64,000 nt of DNA. Origin: Streptococcus parasanguinis. Its GTDB lineage: Bacteria; Bacillota; Bacilli; Lactobacillales; Streptococcaceae. The translations under genes were made by a program, and so were the position numbers. Within the stretch, counting starts at the first letter, position 1; every line of letters begins with the position of its first letter. The stretch lies in NCBI RefSeq assembly GCF_031582885.1, contig NZ_CP133988.1, positions 1,061,501 through 1,125,500 of the forward strand, given 5' to 3'. Below, piece by piece: positions 28,425 to 37,729 of this stretch. A model generated the notes under the pieces. That model made no database searches. It saw only the letters and a program-made list of their open reading frames with translations, and had not been told where the DNA came from.

Positions 28425-28426
28425 CC

Positions 28427-29893
28427 TTAATTCTTAGGTTCAGGTTTCCAAACCCATTCTGCTCCGTATTCTGCAAGGAGATCATCGGATGCAGTTGGTC
28501 CCATGGATCCAGACTTGTATTCATAGAGCGGTGCTCCATTTTCGGCCCATAGTTTTTCGATCCGGTCAATCAATTGCCATGAAGCACGAACTTCTTGCCA
28601 GTGGCTGTAATTGGTTGAGTCGTTGTTCAAAACGTCGAAAATTAATTTTTCATAAGGCTCTGGTGAAGCTCCAGTTGCCGTCGCATCTGTTTCGTAGTCA
28701 AAGGAAATAGGTGCGATGCTGAATTTTTCCCCGACCTCTTTTCCGTTGATGCTCAATGAGAAACCTTCATTTGGTTGGATATAAATGGTCAAGACATTTG
28801 GTTGCAAGCTATGTCCAAAGATGGAGTCGGTTTGCTTGAAGACCACATTGACCATGGTTCCTTTTTGGGTCAAACGTTTTCCGGTACGGAAGAAGAAAGG
28901 AACTCCACGGAATCGATCGCTATCAACAAAGAATGCACCAGAAGCATAGGTTTCTGTAGTAGATTCAGGGTCGACATTTGGCTCACTGCGATAAGAGATA
29001 TCTTTTTTCCCTTCGATCGTACCTGAATGGTATTGACCACGGATAAAGAATTTCTTCAGTTCCTCATCTGTTGGATTGTGCAATTGCTCAAAAACTTTAA
29101 CTTTTTCTGACCGAATCGCATCCTTGGTAAAGGTAGCTGGTTTATCCATGGCAAGCAATGACAAAAGCTGAAGGGTATGGTTTTGCACCATATCTCGAAG
29201 GGCCCCCGAGTGATCGTAGTAGCCACCGCGTTCTTCAACCCCCAAGCGTTCAGCAAAGGTAATTTGGATATTGTCAATAAAATCTCGGTTCCAGAGATTA
29301 TCAAAAATAAGATTTCCAAAACGAATGGCAAAAATATTTTGGATCATTTCTTTTCCAAGGTAATGGTCGATCCGAAAGATTTGCTCTTCATCAAAGGTTT
29401 CTTCCAATTCCTTGTTGAGCTGACTAGCCGTTTCTAGGTCTGTACCGAAAGGTTTTTCAACGATCAAGCGCTCAAAGCCTTGCCCATCCACAATGCCTTC
29501 TGATTTGAGGTGTTTGGCAATAGTTCCAAAAAATTGAGGAGCCATGGACAGGAAGAAGACCTTGTTGTGTTCTGTTTGGTATTTTTCATCCAAGCTGTTT
29601 TGTAATTCGCGCAGGGCGATGTAATGTTCGGTATCATTGACATCGTGGCTTTGGTAGTAGAAATGACTAGCGAATTCTTGAGCTTGTTGAGGGCTATCGG
29701 CCAGATCTGTAATGGATTCTACCACGACTGATTCAAAGTATTCCTTGCTCCATGGTCTGCGGGCTGTTCCGATAACCGCAAAGTTTTCAGATAGATTTCC
29801 TGATTTATAGAGTCTAAAAAGGGATGGGTAGAGTTTGCGCTTGGCTAAATCTCCACTGGCCCCGAAAATGGTTACAATAACTTTTGAAGACAT
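28427..29893 (-). CDS. zwf: Glucose-6-phosphate 1-dehydrogenase
   Basis: Enzyme of 488 aa that oxidises glucose 6-phosphate to 6-phosphogluconolactone and makes NADPH, the entry to the oxidative pentose phosphate pathway. The NADP-binding fingerprint is FGASGDLAKRKLYP (about residues 10-23) and the substrate/active-site motif is RIDHYLGKE (about 173-181, catalytic His in the second half). It is alone on the minus strand, faces ftsY and has its own terminator. The start has AGGAAATAGG upstream. Confidence 0.96.
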   Translation of the reverse strand: MSSKVIVTIFGASGDLAKRKLYPSLFRLYKSGNLSENFAVIGTARRPWSKEYFESVVVESITDLADSPQQAQEFASHFYYQSHDVNDTEHYIALRELQNSLDEKYQTEHNKVFFLSMAPQFFGTIAKHLKSEGIVDGQGFERLIVEKPFGTDLETASQLNKELEETFDEEQIFRIDHYLGKEMIQNIFAIRFGNLIFDNLWNRDFIDNIQITFAERLGVEERGGYYDHSGALRDMVQNHTLQLLSLLAMDKPATFTKDAIRSEKVKVFEQLHNPTDEELKKFFIRGQYHSGTIEGKKDISYRSEPNVDPESTTETYASGAFFVDSDRFRGVPFFFRTGKRLTQKGTMVNVVFKQTDSIFGHSLQPNVLTIYIQPNEGFSLSINGKEVGEKFSIAPISFDYETDATATGASPEPYEKLIFDVLNNDSTNYSHWQEVRASWQLIDRIEKLWAENGAPLYEYKSGSMGPTASDDLLAEYGAEWVWKPEPKN

Positions 29894-30014
29894 TTAAGTA
29901 CCTATTTCCTATTTTATTAACCATATTTTACCATAAAATCTACAAGATTTCTTTGATGGAATCGTTGTTCCGAATATTTTCCGCTTGGATTAGAGGATTT
30001 GAGAGGAAAGCATA

Positions 30015-30046
30015 GAAAAAGCTAGAACCAATGTGGATTCTAGCTT
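30015..30046 (-). terminator. Terminator of the permease operon
   Basis: Minus strand GCTAGAA pairs with TTCTAGC and runs into TTTTT. It lies 40 nt after the last gene of the operon. Confidence 0.75.
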
Positions 30047-30086
30047 GAACAGTTACAAGATGTTTGGATCTACAACAGAAGCTCCA

Positions 30087-30902
30087 TCAGAATACGCGGT
30101 AGACATAAGGATTATCTGGTTGTGTAATGGTTTGACAATCCGTAATGTGGAGGACAGGCAAGCTTTGCTTGAGCTGCTTGTGGTATTCAATGGACAAGGT
30201 TCCTTTTGCATGGATCCAAGTATTATTTTCAAAATGTTGGGGAGCACCGGTTGTTAAAAGACCGTAGACACCGGAATCTGCGATACAGTGGATGATCCCA
30301 AAGCGAAAGAGGAATTGGCTGTCTTTGTTATTAGGATCATTGTAAACAAAACCGGTCAACTCGATGGTTTTCCCCGCAAATTGATCTGGATAATCATAAA
30401 TGACCTCCATGACTTCCATATAATTCTCAGTGGTCACCTGGATCACCTTTTTATCAACATATTTCTTTGCTGCTTGCTTCATCTCTGACTCGTAGGCAGA
30501 CTTAGTGAAATAGCTACTGGTATCCGGTTTGAGATACTGAGTTGTTGTCCCTTCATCCTGTTGGATTTCTTTGGAAGAACCTGCTGCAACCGGAAAGTGG
30601 TAGCCTTTGGCAGAGACTGTTTGGGAATCCAGTGTCACTGTAGGGAAAAATAGCCCGACAAACAAAGGAATACAGAGCAAGAAAATACTCGCCACTTTTG
30701 CCCAGAAGCCAGATAGATGACTGTGGATCTTCATTTGTTTGACCCAGATGATCAGCTGCACAAGAGCTAAAACAAAGGACAAGAACATGGAAATATAAGC
30801 CAAGTAAGAATAGTGTAAGTTGATGTATTGATTGAGCTTACCAGATAATTGCAGGTACATGGTGAGCTCAAAATAGCCAGCTAATATCAAGAAACGAATC
30901 AT
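30087..30902 (-). CDS. TIGR03943/DUF1980 family protein, partner of the permease
   Basis: Protein of 271 aa with four hydrophobic segments in the first ~125 residues and a soluble C-terminal domain (about 130-270) typical of the YcgQ family (EVIYDYPDQFAGKTIELTGFVYNDP and IHCIADSGVYGLL stretches). This family is found next to DUF318 permeases, here the gene just upstream, which it overlaps by 4 nt (ATGA). The start is ATG 30902 (MIRFLILAG) with GGGGGTAG upstream. Probably the second subunit of a transport complex; substrate unknown. Confidence 0.84.
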   Translation of the reverse strand: MIRFLILAGYFELTMYLQLSGKLNQYINLHYSYLAYISMFLSFVLALVQLIIWVKQMKIHSHLSGFWAKVASIFLLCIPLFVGLFFPTVTLDSQTVSAKGYHFPVAAGSSKEIQQDEGTTTQYLKPDTSSYFTKSAYESEMKQAAKKYVDKKVIQVTTENYMEVMEVIYDYPDQFAGKTIELTGFVYNDPNNKDSQFLFRFGIIHCIADSGVYGLLTTGAPQHFENNTWIHAKGTLSIEYHKQLKQSLPVLHITDCQTITQPDNPYVYRVF

Positions 30903-31804
30903 AGCACTACCCCCACAAACCAAGCATAAAGGAGCACAACTCCACTCACAATCCCGATAAAATGCCAGATGAAACGGGTCTTGAGATAATTTTTCATCAT
31001 GAGGAGATTTTTGACATCAAGCATAGGCCCAATCACCAGAAAGGCAAGCACAGGCGCTACTCCAAAACTACTCAAAAGAGAAGAGCCGATAAAGGCGTCC
31101 GCCTCGCTACAAAGTGAGAGGAGAAAGGACAAGACCATGAGAAGGAGAATAGCAATAACCGGTGTCGCACTGATCGAAGTGAGGATCCGTGTTGGGACAT
31201 AGACTTGGACGAGGCTGGCAAAGAGGCAACCAAATACCAGGTAGCGTCCCGTATCAAAGAATTCATCAATGGCTTGCACCAAGACTTGGAAAAGCTTTTG
31301 ACCTTTGCTCAAGTCCCTAAAATCATGTTCATGTACAGCCTTACGATGTTCTTTTTGGATCGAATCTGTCTGAATAAAACCAAGAAAGATTCCTAGCACT
31401 GTTGCGACCAGTAGGGAACCAAGGGCGCGGTAGAGGGCCATCTTGACAGAATTTCCAAAGGCTGAGTAGGTCGCAAAGAGAACGATGGGATTGATGACCG
31501 GTGCTGTCACCAGAAAGGGAACAGCAGTATAACTTGGGACTTTCTTTTCTAGAAAGCGATTGATAATGGGAACAATTCCACATTCACAGGAAGGAAAGAT
31601 AAAGCCGATAAAGGTCCCAAAGAAGATCCGACCAAATTTATTCTTGGGAAGAAAGCGGTAGACCCTCTCGGGGGTGATATAGACCTCGATAATCCCTGAA
31701 ATGATACTCCCGATTAGGACAAACGGTAGGGCCTCGATAATAATCGAGAGAAAAATAGCCCCAGCCTGCAAGACGCTAGAGGGAAGGTGTTGAAAGAATG
31801 TCAT
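30899..31804 (-). CDS. Permease of the DUF318 (YcgR/ArsP-like) family
   Basis: Integral membrane protein of 301 aa with about eight helices. The family hallmark FPSCECGIVPIINRFL (about residues 71-86) contains the CxCG motif, and a repeated helix pair carries AVPFLVTAPVINPIV and SEADAFIGSSLLSSFG. Members are proposed metal- or organoarsenic-efflux permeases or tRNA/redox-linked transporters, and the true substrate here is unknown. Its ATG overlaps the stop of the small gene upstream (TAATG), and the TIGR03943 gene downstream overlaps by 4 nt, so three genes are tightly coupled. Confidence 0.86.
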   Translation of the reverse strand: MTFFQHLPSSVLQAGAIFLSIIIEALPFVLIGSIISGIIEVYITPERVYRFLPKNKFGRIFFGTFIGFIFPSCECGIVPIINRFLEKKVPSYTAVPFLVTAPVINPIVLFATYSAFGNSVKMALYRALGSLLVATVLGIFLGFIQTDSIQKEHRKAVHEHDFRDLSKGQKLFQVLVQAIDEFFDTGRYLVFGCLFASLVQVYVPTRILTSISATPVIAILLLMVLSFLLSLCSEADAFIGSSLLSSFGVAPVLAFLVIGPMLDVKNLLMMKNYLKTRFIWHFIGIVSGVVLLYAWFVGVVL

Positions 31805-31953
31805 TACTTAACCTTCTTTGCTTCTTTAGTTGTAGCAGTTTCTGCCTTCTTTTTTTCTTCGGGGAATTCGACTGTTTTTTCTACATCTGGAAAACTTGCA
31901 AAGTTTTCAAACATTTTATCAAGATCATCTGTTTTTGAGAATTTAATAGCCAT
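31804..31953 (-). CDS. Small protein of 49 residues, unrecognised family
   Basis: Begins MAIKFSKTDDLDKMFENFAS and ends in a Lys/Ala/Thr/Glu-rich tail (residues 35-49). It has an excellent ribosome binding site (AAGGAGG, 7 nt before ATG 31953) and an extended -10 promoter. Its stop overlaps the permease ATG (TAATG), so it is the first gene of the permease operon. It has no membrane segment or known motif. An aromatic-rich helix (residues 10-21) may form an interaction face. I do not assign a function; coupling suggests it accompanies the permease. Confidence 0.75.
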   Translation of the reverse strand: MAIKFSKTDDLDKMFENFASFPDVEKTVEFPEEKKKAETATTKEAKKVK

Positions 31954-31981
31954 TATTGGGCCTCCTTATTCATTTTCTATC

Positions 31982-31990
31982 ATTATAACA
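31982..31990 (-). promoter_or_regulatory. Extended -10 promoter of the 49-codon gene/permease operon
   Basis: TGT-TATAAT on the minus strand (31990-31982), with a leader of about 22 nt before the small gene. Confidence 0.55.
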
Positions 31991-32116
31991 AAAAGGGAAG
32001 AGCAAGGGGGAAATGGAACATAAAAGGAAAGATCAAGAGGGTCAAAATTATTCTATGAAAAATCCCTGAAACAGAGACCAGAACAGGCGATCTCACCCCT
32101 TGATGGCAGCAAAATA

Positions 32117-32125
32117 TGCTATAAT
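32117..32125 (+). promoter_or_regulatory. tex promoter abutting the start codon
   Basis: TGC-TATAAT at 32117-32125, only 7 nt before the tex ATG. No clear -35. A leaderless transcript is predicted. Confidence 0.6.
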
Positions 32126-32132
32126 GGAAGTT

Positions 32133-34259
32133 ATGGATAAATATGAAAAAATAGCCCAAGAATTGGGTGTTAGCTTAAAACAAATCGATACCGTATTGAG
32201 TCTGACAGCAGAAGGCTCAACCATTCCCTTTATTGCTCGCTATCGAAAAGATCTAACGGGAAATTTAGATGAAGTAGCGATCAAGGCCATTATTGACCGG
32301 GACAAATCGTTAACGGCTCTGGCTGAACGAAAAGAAACCGTCCTTGCTAAGATTGAGGAACAAGGCAAACTGACAGAGGCGCTCAAGCAGGCTATTGAAG
32401 CTGCTGAAAAATTAGCGGATGTCGAAGAACTCTATCTCCCTTATAAGGAAAAACGGCGGACCAAGGCGACGATTGCTCGAGAAGCAGGACTTTTTCCCTT
32501 GGCGCGTCTCATTTTGCAAAATAGTCCAGACTTGGAAGCAGAGGCTCAGAAATTTACCTGTGAGGCCTTCCCAACTGAAACCGCAGCTTTAGCTGGTGCA
32601 GTGGATATTTTGGTAGAAGCTATTTCAGAGGATACCCAATTACGGGCCCTCACCTATCAAGAAATTCATGGGCATTCCCTCATGACGTCAACCTTGAAGG
32701 ATGAAAGCTTAGATCCTAAGAGAACCTTTGAAATCTATTATGATTTTTCTGAGAAGATCAAGAATATGCAAGGCTACCGGACTCTAGCTCTCAATCGTGG
32801 GGAAAAATTGGGCGTTCTCAAAGTCGGATTCGAGCACCAACTGGATCGAATCATTCGTATTTTTGAGGCTCGTTTTAAAACTAAAAATGCCTATGTCGAT
32901 GAGGTTATTCAACAAGCGGTTAAGAAAAAAATCGTTCCTGCGATTGAACGTCGGATTCGGACAGAGTTGACGGAGGTGGCAGAAGACGGAGCCATTCAAT
33001 TGTTCTCTGAGAATCTACGGAATCTATTGCTCATTCCTCCATTAAAAGGGCGCGTGGTCCTTGGATTTGACCCAGCCTTTCGGACCGGTGCTAAACTAGC
33101 CGTTGTCGATGAGACAGGAAAGATGCTCGCCACCCAGGTCATCTATCCAGTTGCTCCTGCAAAACCAGCTCAGATCGAGCAGGCTAAAAAGGAACTGTCT
33201 TCCTTGATCAAGGAGTTCGGAGTAGAAATTATTGCGATTGGAAATGGAACCGCCAGCCGTGAAAGTGAGGCCTTTGTCGCAGAGGTGCTTCATGACCATC
33301 CAGGAGTTCGCTATGTTATTGTCAATGAAAGCGGAGCCTCTGTCTACTCAGCTAGTGAGTTGGCCCGTCATGAGTTCCCAGAGCTAACCGTTGAAAAACG
33401 CTCGGCCATCTCCATTGCCCGTCGCTTGCAAGATCCGCTAGCAGAATTGGTGAAAATCGATGCCAAATCCATCGGTGTCGGTCAATACCAACACGATGTC
33501 AATCAGAAAAAACTGACAGAAAGTTTAGATTTTGTGATAGATACTGTCGTCAACCAAGTTGGGGTCAATATCAATACGGCTAGTCCCTCTCTCTTAGCGC
33601 ATGTAGCAGGACTCAATAAAACCATCTCTGAAAATATTGTGAAATATCGGGAAGAAGAAGGAATGATTCTTTCACGAGCACAGATTAAAAAAGTGCCTCG
33701 CCTCGGCGCCAAGGCTTTCGAGCAGGCTGCTGGATTCTTACGCATTCCTGAAAGTAAAAACATCTTGGACAATACCGGCGTTCACCCTGAAAGTTACAAG
33801 GAAGTTGAAAAACTTTTTCAGCTTCTTGAAATTACCGAACTCGATGCATCCGCTCATGAAAAATTAAAAGCTGTGAACATAAAGGAGATGTCTACTCAGC
33901 TGGATCTGGGACCAGAAACCCTGAAAGATATCATTGCCGATCTCCTAAAACCAGGTCGCGATTTGCGGGATTCCTTTGATGCACCCGTGCTCCGTCAGGA
34001 TGTCTTGGATATTAAAGACCTGCATATTGGCCAAAAATTAGAAGGGGTTGTGCGCAATGTGGTTGACTTTGGGGCCTTTGTCGATATTGGCATTCACGAA
34101 GATGGCTTGATTCATATCTCCCATATGAGCAAGCAGTTTATCAAGCATCCAAGCCAGGTCGTTTCAGTAGGTGATTTGGTAACCGTCTGGGTGAAGAGGA
34201 TTGATGTGGAACGCGAAAAAGTCAATCTCAGTTTGGTAGCTCCGAATGAATCTGACTGA
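32133..34259 (+). CDS. tex: Tex family RNA-binding protein
   Basis: Conserved nucleic-acid-binding protein of 708 aa, the normal length of pneumococcal Tex. N-terminal helical region, a YqgF/RNase H-like domain ([17 protein letters not shown], about 310-326), helix-hairpin-helix repeats ([19 protein letters not shown] and [25 protein letters not shown]), and a C-terminal S1 domain ([21 protein letters not shown], about 635-655). It is thought to act in transcription or RNA handling. The start chosen is ATG 32133 (MDKYEKIAQ), the usual N-terminus. It overlaps the SprT gene by 14 nt. Confidence 0.95.
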   Translation: MDKYEKIAQELGVSLKQIDTVLSLTAEGSTIPFIARYRKDLTGNLDEVAIKAIIDRDKSLTALAERKETVLAKIEEQGKLTEALKQAIEAAEKLADVEELYLPYKEKRRTKATIAREAGLFPLARLILQNSPDLEAEAQKFTCEAFPTETAALAGAVDILVEAISEDTQLRALTYQEIHGHSLMTSTLKDESLDPKRTFEIYYDFSEKIKNMQGYRTLALNRGEKLGVLKVGFEHQLDRIIRIFEARFKTKNAYVDEVIQQAVKKKIVPAIERRIRTELTEVAEDGAIQLFSENLRNLLLIPPLKGRVVLGFDPAFRTGAKLAVVDETGKMLATQVIYPVAPAKPAQIEQAKKELSSLIKEFGVEIIAIGNGTASRESEAFVAEVLHDHPGVRYVIVNESGASVYSASELARHEFPELTVEKRSAISIARRLQDPLAELVKIDAKSIGVGQYQHDVNQKKLTESLDFVIDTVVNQVGVNINTASPSLLAHVAGLNKTISENIVKYREEEGMILSRAQIKKVPRLGAKAFEQAAGFLRIPESKNILDNTGVHPESYKEVEKLFQLLEITELDASAHEKLKAVNIKEMSTQLDLGPETLKDIIADLLKPGRDLRDSFDAPVLRQDVLDIKDLHIGQKLEGVVRNVVDFGAFVDIGIHEDGLIHISHMSKQFIKHPSQVVSVGDLVTVWVKRIDVEREKVNLSLVAPNESD

Positions 34260-34701
34260 GTATGTACGCCAAGTATCCCTAGAAGATTTTGGGAGAGAAT
34301 TCCGCCATCAAGCAGAGTGGAATTCACGTCTTCAAACCACTGGGGGTCGTTTCTTTCCCAAGGATCGACACCTTGATTTCAACCCGAAAATATACCAAGC
34401 TTTCGGGTTAGAGGTCTTTCGCAAAATCGTCCGCCACGAGCTCTGCCATTACCATCTTTACGATCAAGGTAAAGGCTATCGCCACAAAGATCTAGCCTTT
34501 AAGCAACTCCTCCAGCAAGTGGACGGTCTTCGTTTCACACCTCCTCTACCAGATAGAGCTGGGCGAGTCAAGCGGATCTATCTCTATCAATGTCCCCATT
34601 GTGGCCAAGAGTATAGACGAAAGCGAAAAATCGATCTGAAGAAATATGCCTGCGGTCGCTGTCACAGCCGCCTGCAATTCCTTGAAATGAGACAAGAGTG
34701 A
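34246..34701 (+). CDS. SprT-like zinc metalloprotease domain protein
   Basis: Protein of 151 aa with the SprT-type HExxH motif (RHELCHYH, about residues 63-70) and a C-terminal zinc ribbon (CPHC and CGRC, about 115-138). SprT family proteins resemble the DNA-protein crosslink proteases of eukaryotes, but the bacterial substrate is unknown. It is translated after tex with a 14-nt overlap, the usual order in streptococci. Confidence 0.88.
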   Translation: MNLTEYVRQVSLEDFGREFRHQAEWNSRLQTTGGRFFPKDRHLDFNPKIYQAFGLEVFRKIVRHELCHYHLYDQGKGYRHKDLAFKQLLQQVDGLRFTPPLPDRAGRVKRIYLYQCPHCGQEYRRKRKIDLKKYACGRCHSRLQFLEMRQE

Positions 34702-34721
34702 GAATCGGTCTTTAGGCGGAT

Positions 34722-34766
34722 CTCTTTCCAGTTAGACTCTGCTAAAATAGGTCTAACTAGAAAGAG
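34722..34766. repeat. 16-bp inverted repeat enclosing the PspC promoter
   Basis: CTCTTTCCAGTTAGAC (34722-34737) and GTCTAACTAGAAAGAG (34751-34766) are inverted repeats with 15 of 16 positions paired. The 13-nt loop contains the extended -10 TGC-TAAAAT (34740-34748), and the right arm holds the ribosome binding site AAAGAGG. It could be an operator dyad for a stress regulator, or an RNA hairpin only if transcription starts further upstream. Confidence 0.75.
34740..34748 (+). promoter_or_regulatory. Extended -10 promoter of the PspC-domain gene
   Basis: TGC-TAAAAT in the loop of the inverted repeat. The predicted start near 34755 lies in the right arm, 20 nt upstream of the ATG. Confidence 0.5.
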
Positions 34767-34775
34767 GAAAATCAA

Positions 34776-35057
34776 ATGACATCATCATTTTACAAATTAA
34801 AACGACATCGCCTGGTTTCAGGTGTGCTAGCTGGCTTAGCCGATAAATTTGGTCTTAGTGTAACTCTCCTACGCTTCTTGTTTATTCTTTTTACGGTTTC
34901 TCATGCCTTTATCGGTGTGATTATCTATTTACTGTTAGATACGACCTTACCTTATAAGGACGAGGAGGAGCAGGAAATGTTTGACTATGGCCCTCGACCT
35001 CGTCGAAGAAAAGAGGCTGAACCCATCCATGATCAGAATGATAGTCCATTTTTCTAA
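34776..35057 (+). CDS. PspC domain protein
   Basis: Small membrane protein of 93 aa. The PspC domain (residues 3-58) includes the N-terminal YKLKRHRLVSGVLAGLADKFGL motif region and one hydrophobic hairpin; the C-terminus is charged and cytoplasmic. PspC-domain proteins take part in envelope-stress responses. In pneumococcus a homologue belongs to the LiaFSR regulon; this is a memory-based analogy. The strong inverted repeat over its promoter suggests tight control. The next gene follows within 12 nt. Confidence 0.86.
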   Translation: MTSSFYKLKRHRLVSGVLAGLADKFGLSVTLLRFLFILFTVSHAFIGVIIYLLLDTTLPYKDEEEQEMFDYGPRPRRRKEAEPIHDQNDSPFF

Positions 35058-35069
35058 AGGGAGATCCGA

Positions 35070-35444
35070 GTGAAGCAGAAGTTCTATTCCCTTGCTTTTA
35101 TTCTATATCTCTTCTTCAGTTTTATAGGACAGTTTTTCATTTTAAATCGTTTTTTTGGGGAAGGAGTTGGAACAGTTTTGATGGGAATGCTCCTTTTTCC
35201 ACTGGGCATTTGGAATAGTCTCTTCTACCTCTTGTTTCTGCCAACAGAAATGGCTAGAAAGCCACAAATTTATCGGTTTTCGATTTTATTTTTGCCAGTT
35301 GTGTATCTGGTTTTCTCCTTATTGGGTGGAGGACCTTACGTCTTTATGCTCGGCTTGATCGCATTTCCTTCAAATGCGGTGGTCTATGCGGTCTCTACCG
35401 GAATCAAATCTATGATCAAAGATTTTTTGCAAGGCCAAGGCTAG
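35070..35444 (+). CDS. Small membrane protein of unknown function
   Basis: Protein of 124 aa with four hydrophobic segments (about residues 8-26, 35-55, 68-86, 92-112) and a basic N-terminus. The start is a GTG at 35070 after AAAGGGAGATCC. It lies 12 nt after the PspC gene, so both are probably expressed together. It has no recognised domain. Confidence 0.78.
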   Translation: MKQKFYSLAFILYLFFSFIGQFFILNRFFGEGVGTVLMGMLLFPLGIWNSLFYLLFLPTEMARKPQIYRFSILFLPVVYLVFSLLGGGPYVFMLGLIAFPSNAVVYAVSTGIKSMIKDFLQGQG

Positions 35445-35474
35445 AGCATTCTTTATATGTTCCCATCATTTCCT

Positions 35475-35507
35475 AGAGGTTGAAGACATTTGTCTTGGCC
35501 TCTTTTT
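35475..35507 (+). terminator. Terminator after the PspC gene pair
   Basis: AGAGG-TTG-AAGAC-ATTT-GTCTT-GG-CCTCT followed by TTTTT; an intrinsic terminator with a small internal bulge. Confidence 0.8.
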
Positions 35508-35578
35508 GCTTGCCTTAAAAAGGAGTTGAAAATGGATCTTTCAAATGACACTTCAGTCTCTCGTCTGAAGAGAAAATC

Positions 35579-35587
35579 TGCTATAAT
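35579..35587 (+). promoter_or_regulatory. Extended -10 promoter of hprK
   Basis: TGC-TATAAT at 35579-35587, 29 nt before ATG 35617, with AAAGGGAG as ribosome binding site. Confidence 0.6.
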
Positions 35588-35616
35588 AGAGAGAGAATTT
35601 GAAAAGGGAGAATGAT

Positions 35617-36549
35617 ATGGCAGTTACTGTTCGCGATATACAGGAAAAGCTTCGTCTATCGGTTGTTTATGGGGATGATAGCCTCTTAAGCAAGGAAATT
35701 ACGACTGCGGACATTTCACGTCCAGGTCTTGAAATGACGGGCTATTTCGACTATTACACACCTGAGCGGATTCAGCTTGTAGGAATGAAAGAATGGTCTT
35801 ACTTGGTGAAAATGAGCTCTCACAACCGTCATCAGGTCTTGCGCAAGATGTTCCAGCCAGAGACACCTGTCATCATTGTCGCGCGGAATTTAGAAATTCC
35901 AGAAGAAATGTTGCGTGCTGCGGAAGAGAAGCAACTAGCCATTTTGAAGAGCAATGTTGCAACGAGTCGTTTATCTGGAGAGCTTTCTAGCTATTTGGAT
36001 AGTCGGCTAGCAGAACGTACGAGTGTACACGGTGTCTTGATGGATATTTATGGGATGGGTGTCTTGATCCAAGGAGATAGCGGAATCGGAAAAAGCGAGA
36101 CAGGTTTGGAACTTGTCAAGCGGGGTCACCGCCTTGTAGCAGATGACCGGGTCGATATCTATGCGAGAGATGAGATGACCCTTTGGGGAGAGCCAGCTGA
36201 AATCCTACGCCACTTACTAGAGATCCGTGGTGTCGGGATTATCGATGTCATGAGTCTCTACGGTGCGAGTGCTGTGAAGGATTCTTCACAAGTCCAAATC
36301 GCCGTTTACTTGGAAAATTATGCTAAGGATCAGGTTTATGATCGTCTTGGTAATAATGCAGAAGAGTTGGAAATCGGTGGCGTGACCATTCCTCGGATTC
36401 GCATCCCTGTGAAGACTGGTCGGAACATTTCGGTCGTGATCGAAGCTGCAGCGATGAATGTTCGGGCCAAAGAAATGGGCTATGATGCTACCAAAACTTT
36501 TGAAGAACGTTTGTCCCAGTTGATTAGTCAAAATGAGGTGAAGGAATGA
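35617..36549 (+). CDS. hprK: HPr kinase/phosphorylase
   Basis: Bifunctional enzyme (310 aa) that phosphorylates HPr at Ser46 and removes it, producing the co-repressor of CcpA (gene at 8849). The N-domain (1-125) is followed by the kinase domain with Walker A GDSGIGKS (about 152-159) and the signature [13 protein letters not shown] (about 198-210). The start is ATG 35617 (MAVTVRDIQ); a longer start adds six residues without family support. It overlaps lgt by 4 nt. Confidence 0.96.
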   Translation: MAVTVRDIQEKLRLSVVYGDDSLLSKEITTADISRPGLEMTGYFDYYTPERIQLVGMKEWSYLVKMSSHNRHQVLRKMFQPETPVIIVARNLEIPEEMLRAAEEKQLAILKSNVATSRLSGELSSYLDSRLAERTSVHGVLMDIYGMGVLIQGDSGIGKSETGLELVKRGHRLVADDRVDIYARDEMTLWGEPAEILRHLLEIRGVGIIDVMSLYGASAVKDSSQVQIAVYLENYAKDQVYDRLGNNAEELEIGGVTIPRIRIPVKTGRNISVVIEAAAMNVRAKEMGYDATKTFEERLSQLISQNEVKE

Positions 36550-37328
36550 ATCCAGTAGCCCTTCAATTAGGTCCGATCAGTATTCGTTGGTACGCGATTT
36601 GTATTGTCTCTGGCTTGATTCTAGCCGTTTATCTTTCTATGAAAGAAGCGCCCCGTAAAAAAATTGATCCAGATGCTATCATTGATTTCATTTTGATCGC
36701 CTTTCCTCTTGCGATTGTGGGGGCTAGACTCTATTACGTTATTTTCGAATGGGGTTACTATAGCCAGCACCTGGGTGAGATTTTCGCCATCTGGAACGGA
36801 GGAATCGCGATTTATGGTGGCCTCTTGACAGGTGCCCTTGTCCTCTATCTATTCTCTCGTAGACGTTTGATTGAACCGATCGACTTTTTAGATATTGCGG
36901 CCCCAAGCGTCATGATTGCACAGAGTATTGGGCGATGGGGGAACTTCTTTAACCAGGAAGCTTATGGAGCTGCTGTTAAAAGTCTTAACTACCTGCCCTC
37001 TTTTATTCGAGACCAAATGTATATAGATGGCAGTTACCGTCAGCCAACCTTCTTATATGAATCCAGTTGGAATCTGCTAGGTTTTCTCTTGATCTTGATT
37101 CTTCGTAGGAAGCCACAATTTTTGCGACAAGGTGAGATCACAGCCTTTTACCTTATCTGGTATGGTTTTGGTCGGATGATCATCGAAGGAATGCGGACAG
37201 ATAGCCTGATGTTTGCGGGCTTACGTGTTTCCCAGTGGTTGTCGATGATCCTGATTCTAGTTGGACTCGCCATCATCATCTACCAACGTCGCAAAAAAGC
37301 CCCTTATTATGTAGAAGCAAAGGAGTAA
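36546..37328 (+). CDS. lgt: Prolipoprotein diacylglyceryl transferase
   Basis: Membrane enzyme (260 aa) that transfers diacylglycerol to the lipobox cysteine of lipoproteins, such as the one encoded at 19769. Seven hydrophobic segments are visible, with the Lgt signature [15 protein letters not shown] (about residues 127-141) and the conserved [14 protein letters not shown] (about 60-73). It overlaps hprK with ATGA, giving translation coupling. Confidence 0.95.
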   Translation: MNPVALQLGPISIRWYAICIVSGLILAVYLSMKEAPRKKIDPDAIIDFILIAFPLAIVGARLYYVIFEWGYYSQHLGEIFAIWNGGIAIYGGLLTGALVLYLFSRRRLIEPIDFLDIAAPSVMIAQSIGRWGNFFNQEAYGAAVKSLNYLPSFIRDQMYIDGSYRQPTFLYESSWNLLGFLLILILRRKPQFLRQGEITAFYLIWYGFGRMIIEGMRTDSLMFAGLRVSQWLSMILILVGLAIIIYQRRKKAPYYVEAKE

Positions 37329-37331
37329 TAT

Positions 37332-37715
37332 ATGTTTATTGAAATTGCCTACGGCCTCTTAGGCCTTGCCTTAGTAGCGCTTGTCATTTATATGATTTTT
37401 TTCCTCTCAAAGATTGGAAAAGTTGTAGATGAGACGCAAAAAACCATCCAAGTTTTGACATCAGATGTCAATGTTACCTTGCATCAGACCAATGATCTAT
37501 TGGCAAAAGTCAATGTTTTAACGGATGATTTGAATCAAAAAGTTGCAACGATTGACCCACTCTTTACAGCCGTGGCGGATCTTTCAGAGTCTGTTTCAGA
37601 TTTGAATGATCAAGCCCGTCAATTGAGTGTCAAAGCAGTGTCAGCTGGTGAAAAAACAGTGAAAGCCTCTATCGGATTAAAAGCGATTAAGATGGCTTCA
37701 AAATTATTTAAATAG
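37332..37715 (+). CDS. DUF948 domain protein
   Basis: Protein of 127 aa with one N-terminal membrane helix (about residues 3-26) and a helical, coiled-coil-like body rich in Thr, Val, Asp and Asn repeats (VDETQKTIQVLTSDVNVTL and so on), the DUF948 pattern. Function unknown. It sits 3 nt after lgt and 14 nt before the YtxH gene, an arrangement conserved in streptococci. Confidence 0.86.
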   Translation: MFIEIAYGLLGLALVALVIYMIFFLSKIGKVVDETQKTIQVLTSDVNVTLHQTNDLLAKVNVLTDDLNQKVATIDPLFTAVADLSESVSDLNDQARQLSVKAVSAGEKTVKASIGLKAIKMASKLFK

Positions 37716-37729
37716 AATCGAGGAAGAAT

